From the NCBI GenBank assembly GCA_030745755.1, contig JASLOA010000045.1:62001-126000 (forward strand): DNA of 64,000 bases, written 5' to 3'. Both the position numbers and the translations under genes were made by a program. This document shows positions 43,336-52,783 of the stretch, piece by piece. Under the pieces are notes generated by a model. That model was not told the DNA's origin. It made no database searches and was given only the letters and a program-made list of their open reading frames with translations. Origin of the DNA: Kiritimatiellia bacterium (GTDB lineage Bacteria; Verrucomicrobiota; Kiritimatiellia; UBA8416; JABMPJ01). Within the stretch, counting starts at the first letter, position 1. The number at the start of each line of letters is the position of its first letter.

Positions 43336-44364
43336 ATGAGCAATGCACCTCTTTTTAGCGGCGAGGGCTTTTCGATTGGACTGGCCCCCATGGCCGGGTT
43401 CACCGATCGGGCCATGCGCACGCTCTCCCTCGAGCAGGGCGCCTGCCTTGCCATGACCGAGGTTGTGAATGCCGCAGGCCTCACGCACGACTCCAAGCGC
43501 ACCTTCCACCTACTGGAAACCGCTAAGGACGAACATCCCGTTGCGGCCCACATGTACGGCATCGAACCTGCAGTCATGGCCGAGGCCGCCCGCCGGGCCG
43601 AGGCGCTCGGTCGGTTCGACTTCATCGACATCAACTCCGGCTGCCCGGTCCGCAAGATTGTCGCCAAGGGCGCCGGGGCGGCCCTGATGGGCGACGTGCC
43701 GCGCCTCGCCGCCATCGTGCGTGCCATCCGCGAGGCCGTTTCGCTGCCTGTCACGGTCAAGACCCGCATCGGCCTCACACCCGAGACCTGCAACATTCGC
43801 GAACTGGCGGCGGCAGTCGAAGATGCAGGCGCCTCCTGTCTCTTCATTCACGGTCGCTTTGCCTGCAACAAGCACAGCGGGCCGGTCGATTGGGAGCTGA
43901 TTGGCAGCATCAAACAAGAACGCAGCATGCCCATCTGGGGCAATGGCAGCGCCCGTACCGGGGTCGAGGCCGTTCAACTTCAGAAGACTTACGGCGTGGA
44001 CGGCGTCCTGATCGGTCGTGGGGCCATCGGCAATCCCTGGATCTTCCGGGAGGCCCGTGCGGCATGGGAAGGAAGAGAGAGTGCGCCGCGATCACTGGAT
44101 GAGATGCGTGCGACCGTCGAAGCCCATCTGCGCGACCTGGTCGGCCTCAAATCACTGGAACGCAAATACCGCCGCGCGGGAGCACTTGCGGCCGAAACCG
44201 CCGCCGTAATGGTCTTACGTCCCCATCTCCTCAAGTACGTGGGCGGACTTCCCGGCTGGCGCGAGGTACGGCGTCAGCTGAACGACATGCGAACGATCGA
44301 TGACGTTCTCCTGGCGGTAGACAGCGTGATCAGTAATGTGAAGAGTGGAGCAGGCCGTGACTGA
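43336..44364 (+). CDS. dus: tRNA-dihydrouridine synthase
   Basis: The 342-aa flavoprotein shows the Dus core: LAPMAGFTDRAMR, MTEVVNAAGL, FIDINSGCPVRKIVAKGAGAALM (substrate/FMN loop with catalytic Cys in GCP), VKTRIG, FIHGR and GVLIGRGAIGNPWIF. It reduces uridines in the tRNA D-loop using FMN and NADPH. Subfamily is undetermined. The ATG follows the pilT stop by two bases, and the end overlaps maf by 20 bases. Confidence 0.94.
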   Translation: MSNAPLFSGEGFSIGLAPMAGFTDRAMRTLSLEQGACLAMTEVVNAAGLTHDSKRTFHLLETAKDEHPVAAHMYGIEPAVMAEAARRAEALGRFDFIDINSGCPVRKIVAKGAGAALMGDVPRLAAIVRAIREAVSLPVTVKTRIGLTPETCNIRELAAAVEDAGASCLFIHGRFACNKHSGPVDWELIGSIKQERSMPIWGNGSARTGVEAVQLQKTYGVDGVLIGRGAIGNPWIFREARAAWEGRESAPRSLDEMRATVEAHLRDLVGLKSLERKYRRAGALAAETAAVMVLRPHLLKYVGGLPGWREVRRQLNDMRTIDDVLLAVDSVISNVKSGAGRD

Positions 44365-44914
44365 AGGGCCACTCATTCTAGCCTCCGCCTCACCGCGGCG
44401 CCGCAGGCTATTGAATGAGATGGGGTACACCTTTGATGTCGTTGTGCCCGACGTTGAGGAGGTCCACTATCTGGACGATCTCTATGGCAGCGTCATGGAG
44501 AATGCATCGCTGAAGTGTGAGTGGTGTCGTCAGCGACACCCCGATGCCGCCATCCTGGCTGCGGATACAGGGATCGAGTTTGAGGGCCGCACCATTATGA
44601 AGCCCCGCTCACTGGACGAGGCGGCTGAGTTTCTGCGCCGCTTCTCGGGCAACACGCACACGGTCATGACAGGAGTCGCACTCGGCCTGCCCGATGGTGA
44701 AATCCGCCTCCACGTTGAGTCATCCACAGTCACCTTCCGCGAACTGACTGAATCAACAATCCAGGCCTATATAGAAAAGGTCAACCCGATCGACCGCGCC
44801 GGCGCCTACGACATTGATGAGTGTGGCGACATGATCGTAGCCAGCCACGCCGGATCATTCACCAATATTGTAGGGTTGCCCTGTGAGATCGTGGCAACAT
44901 GGTTGAGAAATTAG
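44345..44914 (+). CDS. maf: Maf family nucleotide pyrophosphatase
   Basis: The 189-aa protein carries LILASASPRRRRLLNEMG near the N-terminus, AADTGIEFEGRTIMKPRS (catalytic Asp), FSGNTHTVMTGVAL and DRAGAYDI..CG..IV....GSFTNIVGLP, all standard Maf motifs. These enzymes hydrolyse nucleoside triphosphates, including modified ones. The start is a GTG within the dus gene; a second in-frame GTG four codons later is equally possible. Confidence 0.93.
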   Translation: MEQAVTEGPLILASASPRRRRLLNEMGYTFDVVVPDVEEVHYLDDLYGSVMENASLKCEWCRQRHPDAAILAADTGIEFEGRTIMKPRSLDEAAEFLRRFSGNTHTVMTGVALGLPDGEIRLHVESSTVTFRELTESTIQAYIEKVNPIDRAGAYDIDECGDMIVASHAGSFTNIVGLPCEIVATWLRN

Positions 44915-45016
44915 AACTGGAGGGCACGGCAGACGCTCAGTCCACAGTTGACTTCCTTTATAAAGAAAGGTAAGCATAACCGACACTCGAAGATTAATTA
45001 CAAGAAAGGGGCGACC

Positions 45017-45583
45017 ATGCCAAACTTAGCAGTAGTCTTAAAAGATGAAGTAGCCCGCCTGGCACGCAAGGAGATTCGCAAGCAGACGGCAACGCTACAG
45101 AAGGCCTCCGTGCAGTACCGCCGTGACATTGCCGCGCTGAAGCGCAAAGCGGCGGGCCTCGAGCGCCAGGTGGCTTTGCTCGAACGAGGTCTCGCGGCTC
45201 AACCGGCGCAGGAAAGCAGCCCCGCAGAACAGAAAACAAACCTCCGCTTCACAGCCAAGGGCCTACGATCGCAACGCAAGCGTTTGGGATTGTCAGCAGG
45301 CGCCTATGCCAAGCTGGTGGGTGTAACAGCACAGTCGATCTACAATTGGGAACGCGGCGCGGCGCGGCCACGTCAGTCCCAGATAGCCGTGCTCGCCACT
45401 CTCCGCGCTATAGGCAAAAAAGAGGTCAAGGCCAAGCTTGCCCAACTCCCCAAGGCCGCACCTAAGAAGCCCTCCTCCGCTAAAGCTGCGAAGGGTAAAA
45501 AGGCAGCGCCGCAAAAGGCAAAGAAGGCTGCACCGCGCAAGAAGAGCTCTGCCCGGAAGAAGACGAGGGCAAAGAAGAAATAG
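45017..45583 (+). CDS. XRE-type DNA-binding protein with coiled coil and Lys/Ala-rich tail
   Basis: From ATG 45017 (AAAGGGG five bases before) the protein has 188 aa. Residues about 10-60 form a basic coiled coil (VARLARKEIRKQTATLQKASVQYRRDI is part). Residues about 80-125 form a helix-turn-helix with AYAKLVGVTAQSIYNWERG. The last 50 residues are Lys/Ala/Pro-rich (KKAAPQKAKKAAPRKK), like histone H1-like or nucleoid-associated tails. The architecture suggests a nucleoid-binding regulator and is recurrent in PVC genomes. A TTGACT word at 44948-44953 lies upstream, but its -10 partner is weak. Confidence 0.75.
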   Translation: MPNLAVVLKDEVARLARKEIRKQTATLQKASVQYRRDIAALKRKAAGLERQVALLERGLAAQPAQESSPAEQKTNLRFTAKGLRSQRKRLGLSAGAYAKLVGVTAQSIYNWERGAARPRQSQIAVLATLRAIGKKEVKAKLAQLPKAAPKKPSSAKAAKGKKAAPQKAKKAAPRKKSSARKKTRAKKK

Positions 45584-45619
45584 TCGTAGAGCGCACATCA
45601 GCGTGGGCGGGGAAAACGC

Positions 45620-46453
45620 ATGGGCTTGAGGCACTACTGGCTGTTCATTATTGCAGCGCAGTTTGTTCTACAGGCGCTCGTGCTTACAATGCTGCTGCTG
45701 TCGCTGGCACGCCGTCGTGGCAATTGCCAGGCACGTCCGGTCATCCTGAAGGTCCTCGCCATCACACTGGCAACCGTGCTGCTGGAGGCCTGGCTCACGT
45801 GGGATCTCGGCTGGGTGGTGCTGGTTCCCATCTTGGGTGTCACCGTCCTGGTGCTGATGAACGCAAGCTGGGAAGCGCTATGGAGTTCCTGCATTGCGGT
45901 CTCACTTTGCGGAGGCTTCTTTGCCTGCCTGACGCTGGATTCTTCCGAACTGACCCCGCGACATCTACGGGAACTCGACGCAGAACGCGCGGCGCGCAAG
46001 GCCCGCACGGTGGCCCGCTACCAGAAGATAGCCGGCGAGCTTGATCGTATTGCCCCGCAGGTCAAGCCGCAGCCCAGACCTGCCCCGGGTGCCCCTGTTG
46101 AGCCGGAAACGCCGGTGAGGGCGGCGGCAGGCAAGCCTGCCGCACCCCTGCACCTGGAAAGCAGGATACCGCTGGCGGATCGGATGCCACCCGAACCCGT
46201 CGCGACCGTCAACCCGGTCCGGGTTGACATTGACTGGCGCATCGCACGCTCCCTTATAAAGTATGAGGGCAGCGTACGGGACGACAAGGGCGACCAAGTG
46301 CTCCTTATCAATGGAAAGCTCTACCAGCAGCACGACGTCATGAAGGCGATCTGCAATGGCACAGCCTACCACTGGTTCATCGTGAAAGGCGACCCGGACT
46401 CCCTCGATCTAAAGCGCCTCAACTCCTGCTCTTTATCCGCCCCGGCACCGTAG
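45620..46453 (+). CDS. Membrane protein with periplasmic C-terminal domain, unknown function
   Basis: The 277-aa protein has three to four hydrophobic segments in its first 105 residues, a charged helix (ELDAERAARKARTVARYQKI), a Pro-rich linker (about 145-195) and a C-terminal domain of about 75 residues. The last part (RIARSLIKYEGSVRDDKGDQVLLINGKLYQQHDVM) resembles the small beta domains of secretion proteins such as GspB/GspC/PilP, but the similarity is only in pattern. It is not recognised as a named family. Confidence 0.6.
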   Translation: MGLRHYWLFIIAAQFVLQALVLTMLLLSLARRRGNCQARPVILKVLAITLATVLLEAWLTWDLGWVVLVPILGVTVLVLMNASWEALWSSCIAVSLCGGFFACLTLDSSELTPRHLRELDAERAARKARTVARYQKIAGELDRIAPQVKPQPRPAPGAPVEPETPVRAAAGKPAAPLHLESRIPLADRMPPEPVATVNPVRVDIDWRIARSLIKYEGSVRDDKGDQVLLINGKLYQQHDVMKAICNGTAYHWFIVKGDPDSLDLKRLNSCSLSAPAP

Positions 46454-46467
46454 ACAGAATGAGGAAT

Positions 46468-48129
46468 CTACACCTGTGTGGCCGCCTTCCACAGACAGGT
46501 GCTCTTTGTGACGGCATCAATCTCGCGTTCCAGGCGCGCTGCATCCCACCCGCAGGCGCGCGCCATGACGGCTCCGCAGGAACGGACGAGCAGCGGATCC
46601 GGCAGGCCTGACGACCCCAGGCCGGTCCGTCGAAACAGAAGGTCACCGAGGGTCTGTGGCATTTCGGTGGCTACCACGTGCTCGATCTCGCGCGCCAGGA
46701 CGCTGTCACTGCCTTCAAGCAGCGGCCCGTGGTCTCCCGTGGCAAGAATGGCGTCGATGCCCGAACCGTAGAAGCGCAGCAGTCGATCGATTACCGGAAG
46801 TGGCGTATGCTTGGCGTACTTCTCAATCGTGGCATCTCGGAAACCGGCCAAACTGCCAATTACGCTACCGGACAAGGGTCGTGCAGCGGTCGTAGATGAC
46901 ACAGAAGGACAGCTCAGTCGGGACACCGCCACCGAAATGGCATGCTGGGCCACATCCCGCGCCGTGGTGTACTTGATGCCCAACACCGTCAACAGCCCTT
47001 CCACACCATCGGCATTGCCGTGGTCGATCAAGCGGTAATGGCGCAACAGGGGCGGTTCTTTGCCCGCCTTGGCCGCATGGGCTGCCGGTAGAACGCCCGC
47101 ATGGATCATCAGGATATCGTCCCGCGAGAGGTCCGCGCCCGGATAGCAGCTGTTCAGTGCCGCCAGGTAGGCATCGATGTCCTCATCCGTGACCGCGGCA
47201 GCATCGACCGGGCCTTCGTGGGGGCGGTAGTAGGTTCCGGCCATCACCACACCACGCCACGGGACGAAGAAGAAGAGACGACCGCCCGAAGGCGTACCAG
47301 GCCCCGCCGTCAGGCCTGCGGCCATGTTACGCACCGGCCAACGCTTCAGAATCAGGTTGATGCCCACGGCCAGATGTTCACAAGGGAGCGACAGCTTGAT
47401 GCCTGCGGGTTCCAGCAGTTCGGACGCCCACGGGCCGGCCGCGTTGATCACCATCTCAGCGCGTATCGAGAAGCCCTCATGGCTCACAAGGTCCTCCGCT
47501 TCAACCCCTGTCACGGTGCCCTCCTTGAGGATCAGAGCACTGGCACGCACATAATTGGCCACCGTCGCGTCCGCATCGCACGCGTCCAGCAGGAGAGAAA
47601 TGACGATCCGCTCCGTGTCGAACCCTATGGCATCATGCCACCGCGCTCCCCCGCTCACGTCACTGTCTTTCAGTGCGGGCAACACCTCGAGGCAAGCATC
47701 CCTGGAGCCCGTTTGGCATGCGGCCAGGCGGCGCGTGCGGTCCAGCCCGCGGTTGCGCCTTGAGCTCAGGACATCGTTGACAGCCATCCCCAGAGACATC
47801 ACCGCCCTGTTTCGGGTCAGTGAGGCGCGCGTGGGCATGATACAGTCGAGCGGTTCCACGAGGTGCGGGGCCGTGCGCAACCAGGTGCTGCGCTCCCGTA
47901 TCGACTCCAGGACCCGCGGGATATCCATCTGCTGGAGGTATCGCAATCCCCCATGCATGATCTTAAGACTGTTGGCAGAGGTTCCCGAACAGAAGTCATT
48001 CTGCTCAATCAGTGCGGCTCGCAAGCCCCGCGTAGCGGCTTCGCGCACCAGAGCGGCCCCGTAGACGCCCCCTCCCACAACCAGAACGTCAAAAGAGGTA
48101 TCCGCTAAGTTCTGAACGTTCCGTTCCAT
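46468..48129 (-). CDS. glpD: Glycerol-3-phosphate dehydrogenase, FAD-dependent
   Basis: The 553-aa protein has the dinucleotide-binding motif DVLVVGGGVYGAALVREAATRGL (near 14-36), then EQNDFCSGTSANSLKIMHGGLRYLQQMD, the GlpD/GlpA signature, FFFVPWRGVVMAGTYY, LTVLGIKYTTARD, and a C-terminal helical cap (about 440-553). It oxidises glycerol-3-phosphate to DHAP and feeds electrons to quinone at the inner membrane. Orientation opposes its neighbours. The upstream region is shared with the nqr promoter, which transcribes divergently. Confidence 0.94.
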   Translation of the reverse strand: MERNVQNLADTSFDVLVVGGGVYGAALVREAATRGLRAALIEQNDFCSGTSANSLKIMHGGLRYLQQMDIPRVLESIRERSTWLRTAPHLVEPLDCIMPTRASLTRNRAVMSLGMAVNDVLSSRRNRGLDRTRRLAACQTGSRDACLEVLPALKDSDVSGGARWHDAIGFDTERIVISLLLDACDADATVANYVRASALILKEGTVTGVEAEDLVSHEGFSIRAEMVINAAGPWASELLEPAGIKLSLPCEHLAVGINLILKRWPVRNMAAGLTAGPGTPSGGRLFFFVPWRGVVMAGTYYRPHEGPVDAAAVTDEDIDAYLAALNSCYPGADLSRDDILMIHAGVLPAAHAAKAGKEPPLLRHYRLIDHGNADGVEGLLTVLGIKYTTARDVAQHAISVAVSRLSCPSVSSTTAARPLSGSVIGSLAGFRDATIEKYAKHTPLPVIDRLLRFYGSGIDAILATGDHGPLLEGSDSVLAREIEHVVATEMPQTLGDLLFRRTGLGSSGLPDPLLVRSCGAVMARACGWDAARLEREIDAVTKSTCLWKAATQV

Positions 48130-48291
48130 GGGGCCAGACTAACAACGCCCGGCCCCCGCCTCAAGCTTTCGGAGAGGCCATTATCGATCTTTTTTCGAGG
48201 TCGACGCTTCTTTCGCTTGCATTTTTTTGCCGGTGATGGCTTATTGGTGAGCTTTCTGATCAGCTTAATAACCGAGTAACTGAATCAAGCC

Positions 48292-49650
48292 ATGGAATTC
48301 AAGATCAAGCAGGGATTTGACGTGGGACTGGCCGGCAGGCCAGACACGTCCGTCGTCGACCTGATTCCTTCTGAGACGGTCGCCGTCTACCCGCTCGAAT
48401 TCACAGGAATGAAGCAGCGCCTGCTGGTTGCCGAAGGCGACATCGTGAAGCAGGGCGCTGTCCTGATGGAGAATAAGGCCCACCAGGCCTTCAAGCTTCG
48501 CGCACCGGCCGGAGGTGTGGTCAGCTCGATTACACGTGGTGAGCGCCGATTTGTTGAGCGCATCATTATCAAGGTGGATGTCAACGCCGAAGCCGAGACC
48601 TTCACCCGCTACGAACCGGAAGCCGTGAAGGGCCTGGATCGGCAAGCCATCATCGATCAGCTCATCACGACCGGCTATCTCTCATTGATCCGCCAACGCC
48701 CCTTCTCGCAGATGGCCGACCCGGAGGCCCACCCCAAGTCGATATTCGTGAACGCCATGAACACCGCGCCGTTCCAGGCCGATGCCGGGGTCGTGGCTGC
48801 ATCTGATCCGCTGGCTTTCCAGGCCGGACTCGACCTGATGACGCGTTTGACCGATGGCGAGGTCCATCTCTGCGTGGGCAACAATGCGGGCGATACCCTC
48901 AAAGGGGCGCAGCGCGTTTCGCTCCATACTTTTTCCGGCCCCCACCCTTCCGGCAACAACAGCGTCCATATTTCCCGCATCGACCCCATGGCACCGACCG
49001 ACGTTGTCTGGACCATCAAGGCCGTGGATGTGGCGAGCATTGGGCGTCTCTTCCTGGACGGAACACTCCCCGTCTCACGTGTCATCAGTTTGGGCGGGCC
49101 CAGCGTAAAGCCGGAAGCTCGCAGTCATTACCGCATCCGTGCCGGCGGCGACTTGGCGGCGCTGTTCGACACATCTATAGAGGAAGGCGATGTGCGCATC
49201 GTGGGCGGCGACGTCCTGGCCGGCTGCGAGATACCTCGTGAGTCTCACCTCGGATTCCATCAGTCTTCTGTGACCGTTATCCCCGCGACCAAGGAGCGCT
49301 ACTTCCTGGGATGGACCATGCCCGGCCTGACCAAGATGAGCTTCTCCCGCCTCTTCGCCTCCACCTGGTTGCCACGCAAGCAAGACTGGAATCTGGGCAC
49401 CAGCATGCACGGCGAAGAACGTGCCCTGGTCCTGACCGGTCACTACGACAAAGTCATGCCACTCAACATCATGGTGGACTACCTTATCCGCGCTGTTCTG
49501 GCCACTGACACAGACGAGGCCATTGCCTTGGGTATCCTTGAGACGGACCCCGAAGATTTTGCACTATGTGATGTGATCTGCCCCAGCAAGATTGAGGTCC
49601 AGGAGATCATCAGCCGCGGCCTGCGCATGATCGAGGAGGAGGGCATCTAA
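48292..49650 (+). CDS. nqrA: Na+-translocating NADH-quinone reductase subunit A
   Basis: The 452-aa protein begins MEFKIKQGFDVGLAGRPD with the NqrA Rnf-like barrel-sandwich part (LVAEGDIVKQGAVLMENK, APAGGVVSSITRGERR) and ends in the SLBB-type C-terminal half. NqrA is the peripheral cytoplasmic subunit without cofactor and is associated with quinone reduction. It leads a six-gene operon with overlapping or near-touching genes. The 160-base gap from glpD must hold the promoter; no clear boxes or ribosome binding site were picked. Confidence 0.96.
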   Translation: MEFKIKQGFDVGLAGRPDTSVVDLIPSETVAVYPLEFTGMKQRLLVAEGDIVKQGAVLMENKAHQAFKLRAPAGGVVSSITRGERRFVERIIIKVDVNAEAETFTRYEPEAVKGLDRQAIIDQLITTGYLSLIRQRPFSQMADPEAHPKSIFVNAMNTAPFQADAGVVAASDPLAFQAGLDLMTRLTDGEVHLCVGNNAGDTLKGAQRVSLHTFSGPHPSGNNSVHISRIDPMAPTDVVWTIKAVDVASIGRLFLDGTLPVSRVISLGGPSVKPEARSHYRIRAGGDLAALFDTSIEEGDVRIVGGDVLAGCEIPRESHLGFHQSSVTVIPATKERYFLGWTMPGLTKMSFSRLFASTWLPRKQDWNLGTSMHGEERALVLTGHYDKVMPLNIMVDYLIRAVLATDTDEAIALGILETDPEDFALCDVICPSKIEVQEIISRGLRMIEEEGI

Positions 49651-50819
49651 TGAAGTTCATCCTCAAACTCCAGGACAGTGTCCGCCACCTCTTCAAGGAA
49701 GGCGCACCGTTCCACCACGTTGAACCGATTTTCGATGCAGCGGATACATTCGCCTTCACCCCGGCGGAGCAAACGCACCGCGGGGCTCACGTGCGTGACG
49801 CCATCGACATCAAGCGCGTTATGATCACCGTCATCTATGCCCTGATGCCTTGCTTCCTCTTTGGGGTCTGGAATGCCGGCTACCAGTACAACATGACCCA
49901 TGCGGTTCCGGATGCGCGCCTGGTGGATCATATGCTGCGCGGTCTCATCATTGTGCTGCCAATCGTCTTCGTCTCGTACGCCGTAGGCGGGTTCTGGGAA
50001 GTCCTTTTTTCCTGCGTGCGCAAGCATCCGATCAACGAAGGCCTGCTGGTCAGCGGATTTCTCTTCCCCTTGATACTCCCCCCCACCATCCCGCTGTGGC
50101 AAGTGGCAGTCGGCATCACGTTCGGCATCGTGATTGGCAAGGAGATCTTCGGCGGCACGGGCATGAATGTGGTCAATCCCGCCCTGCTCTCCCGCGCGTT
50201 CATCTTCTTTGCCTACGCCAAGTCGATGACCGGTAATGTCTGGATTGCCTCCAAGGGCGACCAGGTGGTCGATGCGGTCACGGGCGCAACGCCGCTGGGT
50301 GTCCTTTCCGCAATGCCCGAAGGCGCCACCGCGGCCGATGCCATTGCCAGCGGGCAAGTCAGTTTCATGCAGGCATTCCTGGGCGTCATGCCGGGCAGCA
50401 TCGGCGAGACCAGCGCCCTGGCCTGTCTGATCGGAGCCGTCATGCTGCTTCTGGCGGGCATTGCGTCATGGCGTATCATGCTGGCCTGCGTCATCGGGCT
50501 GCTCTCAACGGCAACCCTGGCCCACCTCTTCGGCAGCTCGCCCATGTCCCAGATACCCCCGCACTACCACCTCGTGATGGGTGGATTCGCCTTCGGAGCC
50601 GTCTTCATGGCGACCGACCCTGTCTCGGCCGCGGCCACCAATGCCGGTAAATGGATCTACGGATTCCTGATTGGCATGCTGGTTATCATCGTGCGCGTAT
50701 TGAATGCCGGCTTCCCGGAAGGCGTCATGCTGTCCATTCTCTTTATGAACCTGATGGCACCGCTCATCGACAGCTTCGTGGTGGATCACCACGTGCGAAG
50801 GAGGCGTAAACGTGGGTGA
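49650..50819 (+). CDS. nqrB: Na+-translocating NADH-quinone reductase subunit B
   Basis: The 389-aa polytopic subunit has the covalent FMN site at T214 in DAVTGATPLG and a run of about ten membrane helices. GTGMNVVNPALLSRAFIFFAY is a conserved NqrB/RnfD stretch. It forms the Na+ channel with NqrD and NqrE and binds riboflavin and quinone. Its ATG overlaps the nqrA stop by one base (taATG). Confidence 0.96.
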   Translation: MKFILKLQDSVRHLFKEGAPFHHVEPIFDAADTFAFTPAEQTHRGAHVRDAIDIKRVMITVIYALMPCFLFGVWNAGYQYNMTHAVPDARLVDHMLRGLIIVLPIVFVSYAVGGFWEVLFSCVRKHPINEGLLVSGFLFPLILPPTIPLWQVAVGITFGIVIGKEIFGGTGMNVVNPALLSRAFIFFAYAKSMTGNVWIASKGDQVVDAVTGATPLGVLSAMPEGATAADAIASGQVSFMQAFLGVMPGSIGETSALACLIGAVMLLLAGIASWRIMLACVIGLLSTATLAHLFGSSPMSQIPPHYHLVMGGFAFGAVFMATDPVSAAATNAGKWIYGFLIGMLVIIVRVLNAGFPEGVMLSILFMNLMAPLIDSFVVDHHVRRRRKRG

Positions 50820-51546
50820 TCAAGCCAAGGTAATCGGTTTTGCCACGGTGATCTGCCTGGTCTGCAGCGTCCTGCTCGCCGTAGTGTCGACGGGACTTGC
50901 ACCGCGGCAGGCACAGAACAAGGCCAACGACGTTAAGAGCAAGGTGTTGCAGGTGTTCGGCGTGTCTGTGACCGATGACAAAGGCAAGATTAACGTCTCC
51001 CCGCAAGAACTCGACGCGATGTTCACTGAGCGGATCAAGGGACTGGTTCTCGACTCCGAAGGCACCGTGGTGGCCGATCGCACCGTCGAGTCGCTTACCT
51101 CGCAGGAAATCAACGACCGCGACAAGGCCACCGGACTCAAGACCTACTACCCCTTCTACATCTATGAGGAGCCGGGGACCGGGGCGAAGCAGTATGCCAT
51201 CCATGTCAGCGGGAAGGGACTGTGGTCCACCGTGAAGGCCTTCATGGCGCTTGAGGCGGATCTCTCGACCATTGCGGGCATCGTGTTTTACGAGCACCAG
51301 GAGACACCCGGACTCGGCGGAGAGGTCGAGAAGCCCTTCTTTCAGGATCGTTTCAAGGGCAAGAAGTGGACCGCTAACGGCGAAGTCCAGACGTTCCTGA
51401 TCACCAAGCCGGGGGCAGCCGACAGCGACCACTGCGTGGACGGTATCACGGCCGCCACCATGACCTGCCGCGGTGTGGAGTCTTTCCTGAACGCCGATTA
51501 TGCGGTCTACCATAGCTATTTTGAACAACTGAGGGCAACCGACTGA
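50812..51546 (+). CDS. nqrC: Na+-translocating NADH-quinone reductase subunit C
   Basis: The 244-aa subunit has one N-terminal membrane helix and a periplasmic FMN domain. The flavinylation site is T216 in DGITAATMT, where most NqrC have S-G-A-T; the spacing from Asp and the Thr itself are kept. ApbE would attach the FMN, but no apbE gene is in the window. It overlaps nqrB by eight bases and begins with GTG after GGAGG. Confidence 0.95.
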   Translation: MGDQAKVIGFATVICLVCSVLLAVVSTGLAPRQAQNKANDVKSKVLQVFGVSVTDDKGKINVSPQELDAMFTERIKGLVLDSEGTVVADRTVESLTSQEINDRDKATGLKTYYPFYIYEEPGTGAKQYAIHVSGKGLWSTVKAFMALEADLSTIAGIVFYEHQETPGLGGEVEKPFFQDRFKGKKWTANGEVQTFLITKPGAADSDHCVDGITAATMTCRGVESFLNADYAVYHSYFEQLRATD

Positions 51547-52157
51547 TGGCGAAGCTACGCAAGATAGTTAGTGATCCGCTGGCGGACAACAATCCCGTCA
51601 CGTGGCAAGTCCTCGGCGTCTGTTCCGCCCTGGCCGTAACCACGCAGGTGTCCACGGCCCTGGTCATGAGCATTGCGCTGACGGCCGTGCTGTGCGGCTC
51701 CAATGTGGTCATTTCACTGCTCCGCAACATGATTCCCAACAAGATCCGTATGATCGTCGAGCTGTGCGTCATCGCCACGCTCGTCATTCTTGCCGACCAG
51801 ATTCTGCGCGCCTTTGTGTATGACATCAGCAAACAGCTCAGCGTCTTTGTGGGCCTGATCATCACCAACTGCATCGTGATGGGACGCGCCGAGGCCTATG
51901 CACTCCAGAACCCGCCGTTCAAATCCTTCCTGGATGGAATCGGCAACGGTCTGGGCTACAGCATCATCCTGGTGGCCGTTGCCGCGTTCCGTGAACTGCT
52001 CGGGAGCGGCACGCTGCTGGGTATCACAGTGTTGAGCCCGGAGTGGTATGTAGGTAATACCCTGATGCTCTTGCCGCCGGGTGCATTTGTCATCATTGGG
52101 CTGTTGATCTGGTTCCAGCGCACGGTGATCTCCAAGACGCTCAGGGAGGAGGACTGA
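51546..52157 (+). CDS. nqrD: Na+-translocating NADH-quinone reductase subunit D
   Basis: The 203-aa membrane subunit has six helices and the conserved [18 protein letters not shown], with the Cys in helix III that helps bind the intramembrane [2Fe-2S] cluster shared with NqrE. A second cysteine lies in [12 protein letters not shown] of helix I. It starts at the final base of nqrC. Confidence 0.96.
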   Translation: MAKLRKIVSDPLADNNPVTWQVLGVCSALAVTTQVSTALVMSIALTAVLCGSNVVISLLRNMIPNKIRMIVELCVIATLVILADQILRAFVYDISKQLSVFVGLIITNCIVMGRAEAYALQNPPFKSFLDGIGNGLGYSIILVAVAAFRELLGSGTLLGITVLSPEWYVGNTLMLLPPGAFVIIGLLIWFQRTVISKTLREED

Positions 52158-52159
52158 TC

Positions 52160-52780
52160 ATGGGACTGCTCAACCTTGCCATTGAATCGATCTTCATCCA
52201 GAACATCCTGCTCTCCCTCTTTCTCGGGATGTGCTCCTACCTGGCCCAGTCCAAGAAAATGGAGTCCGCCAAGGGACTCGGCATGGCTGTGATCATGGTG
52301 CTGACCATTGCCACGCCGCTGAACTGGCTTATTCGACGCTACCTGCTGCAGTCCGGCGCGCTCAGTTGGACAGGTGTCGAAGCGCTGGGCAACCTTGACC
52401 TCTCGTTCCTTACGTTCATCTGCTTCATCGCCGTGATCGCATCCCTGGTACAGATCGTCGAGATGGTGGTCGATAAGTTCTTTCCTGCCCTCTACAACAG
52501 CCTGGGCATCTTCCTGCCGCTTATCACGGTGAACTGCGCGATCCTGGGCGCCTCGCTTTTCATGGTTGAACGCCAGTACTCGCTGATCGAGTCACTGGTG
52601 TACGGCGCCTCGTCCGGTGTGGGCTGGGCATTGGCGATCATGTCGCTCGCGGCCATACGCAAGAAGATCCGCTACTCCAACGTGCCCGAAGGTCTGCGCG
52701 GTCTTGGCATAGCGTTCATTATCACGGGGCTTATGGCCATCGGGTTCCTCTGTTTTTCCGGCATCACTTTAGGAAGTTAG
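52160..52780 (+). CDS. nqrE: Na+-translocating NADH-quinone reductase subunit E
   Basis: The 206-aa membrane subunit is the inverted-topology partner of Nqr[14 protein letters not shown] and [17 protein letters not shown] hold the cysteines for the shared iron centre. Six helices are evident. It follows nqrD by two bases. Confidence 0.96.
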   Translation: MGLLNLAIESIFIQNILLSLFLGMCSYLAQSKKMESAKGLGMAVIMVLTIATPLNWLIRRYLLQSGALSWTGVEALGNLDLSFLTFICFIAVIASLVQIVEMVVDKFFPALYNSLGIFLPLITVNCAILGASLFMVERQYSLIESLVYGASSGVGWALAIMSLAAIRKKIRYSNVPEGLRGLGIAFIITGLMAIGFLCFSGITLGS

Positions 52781-52783
52781 TTC

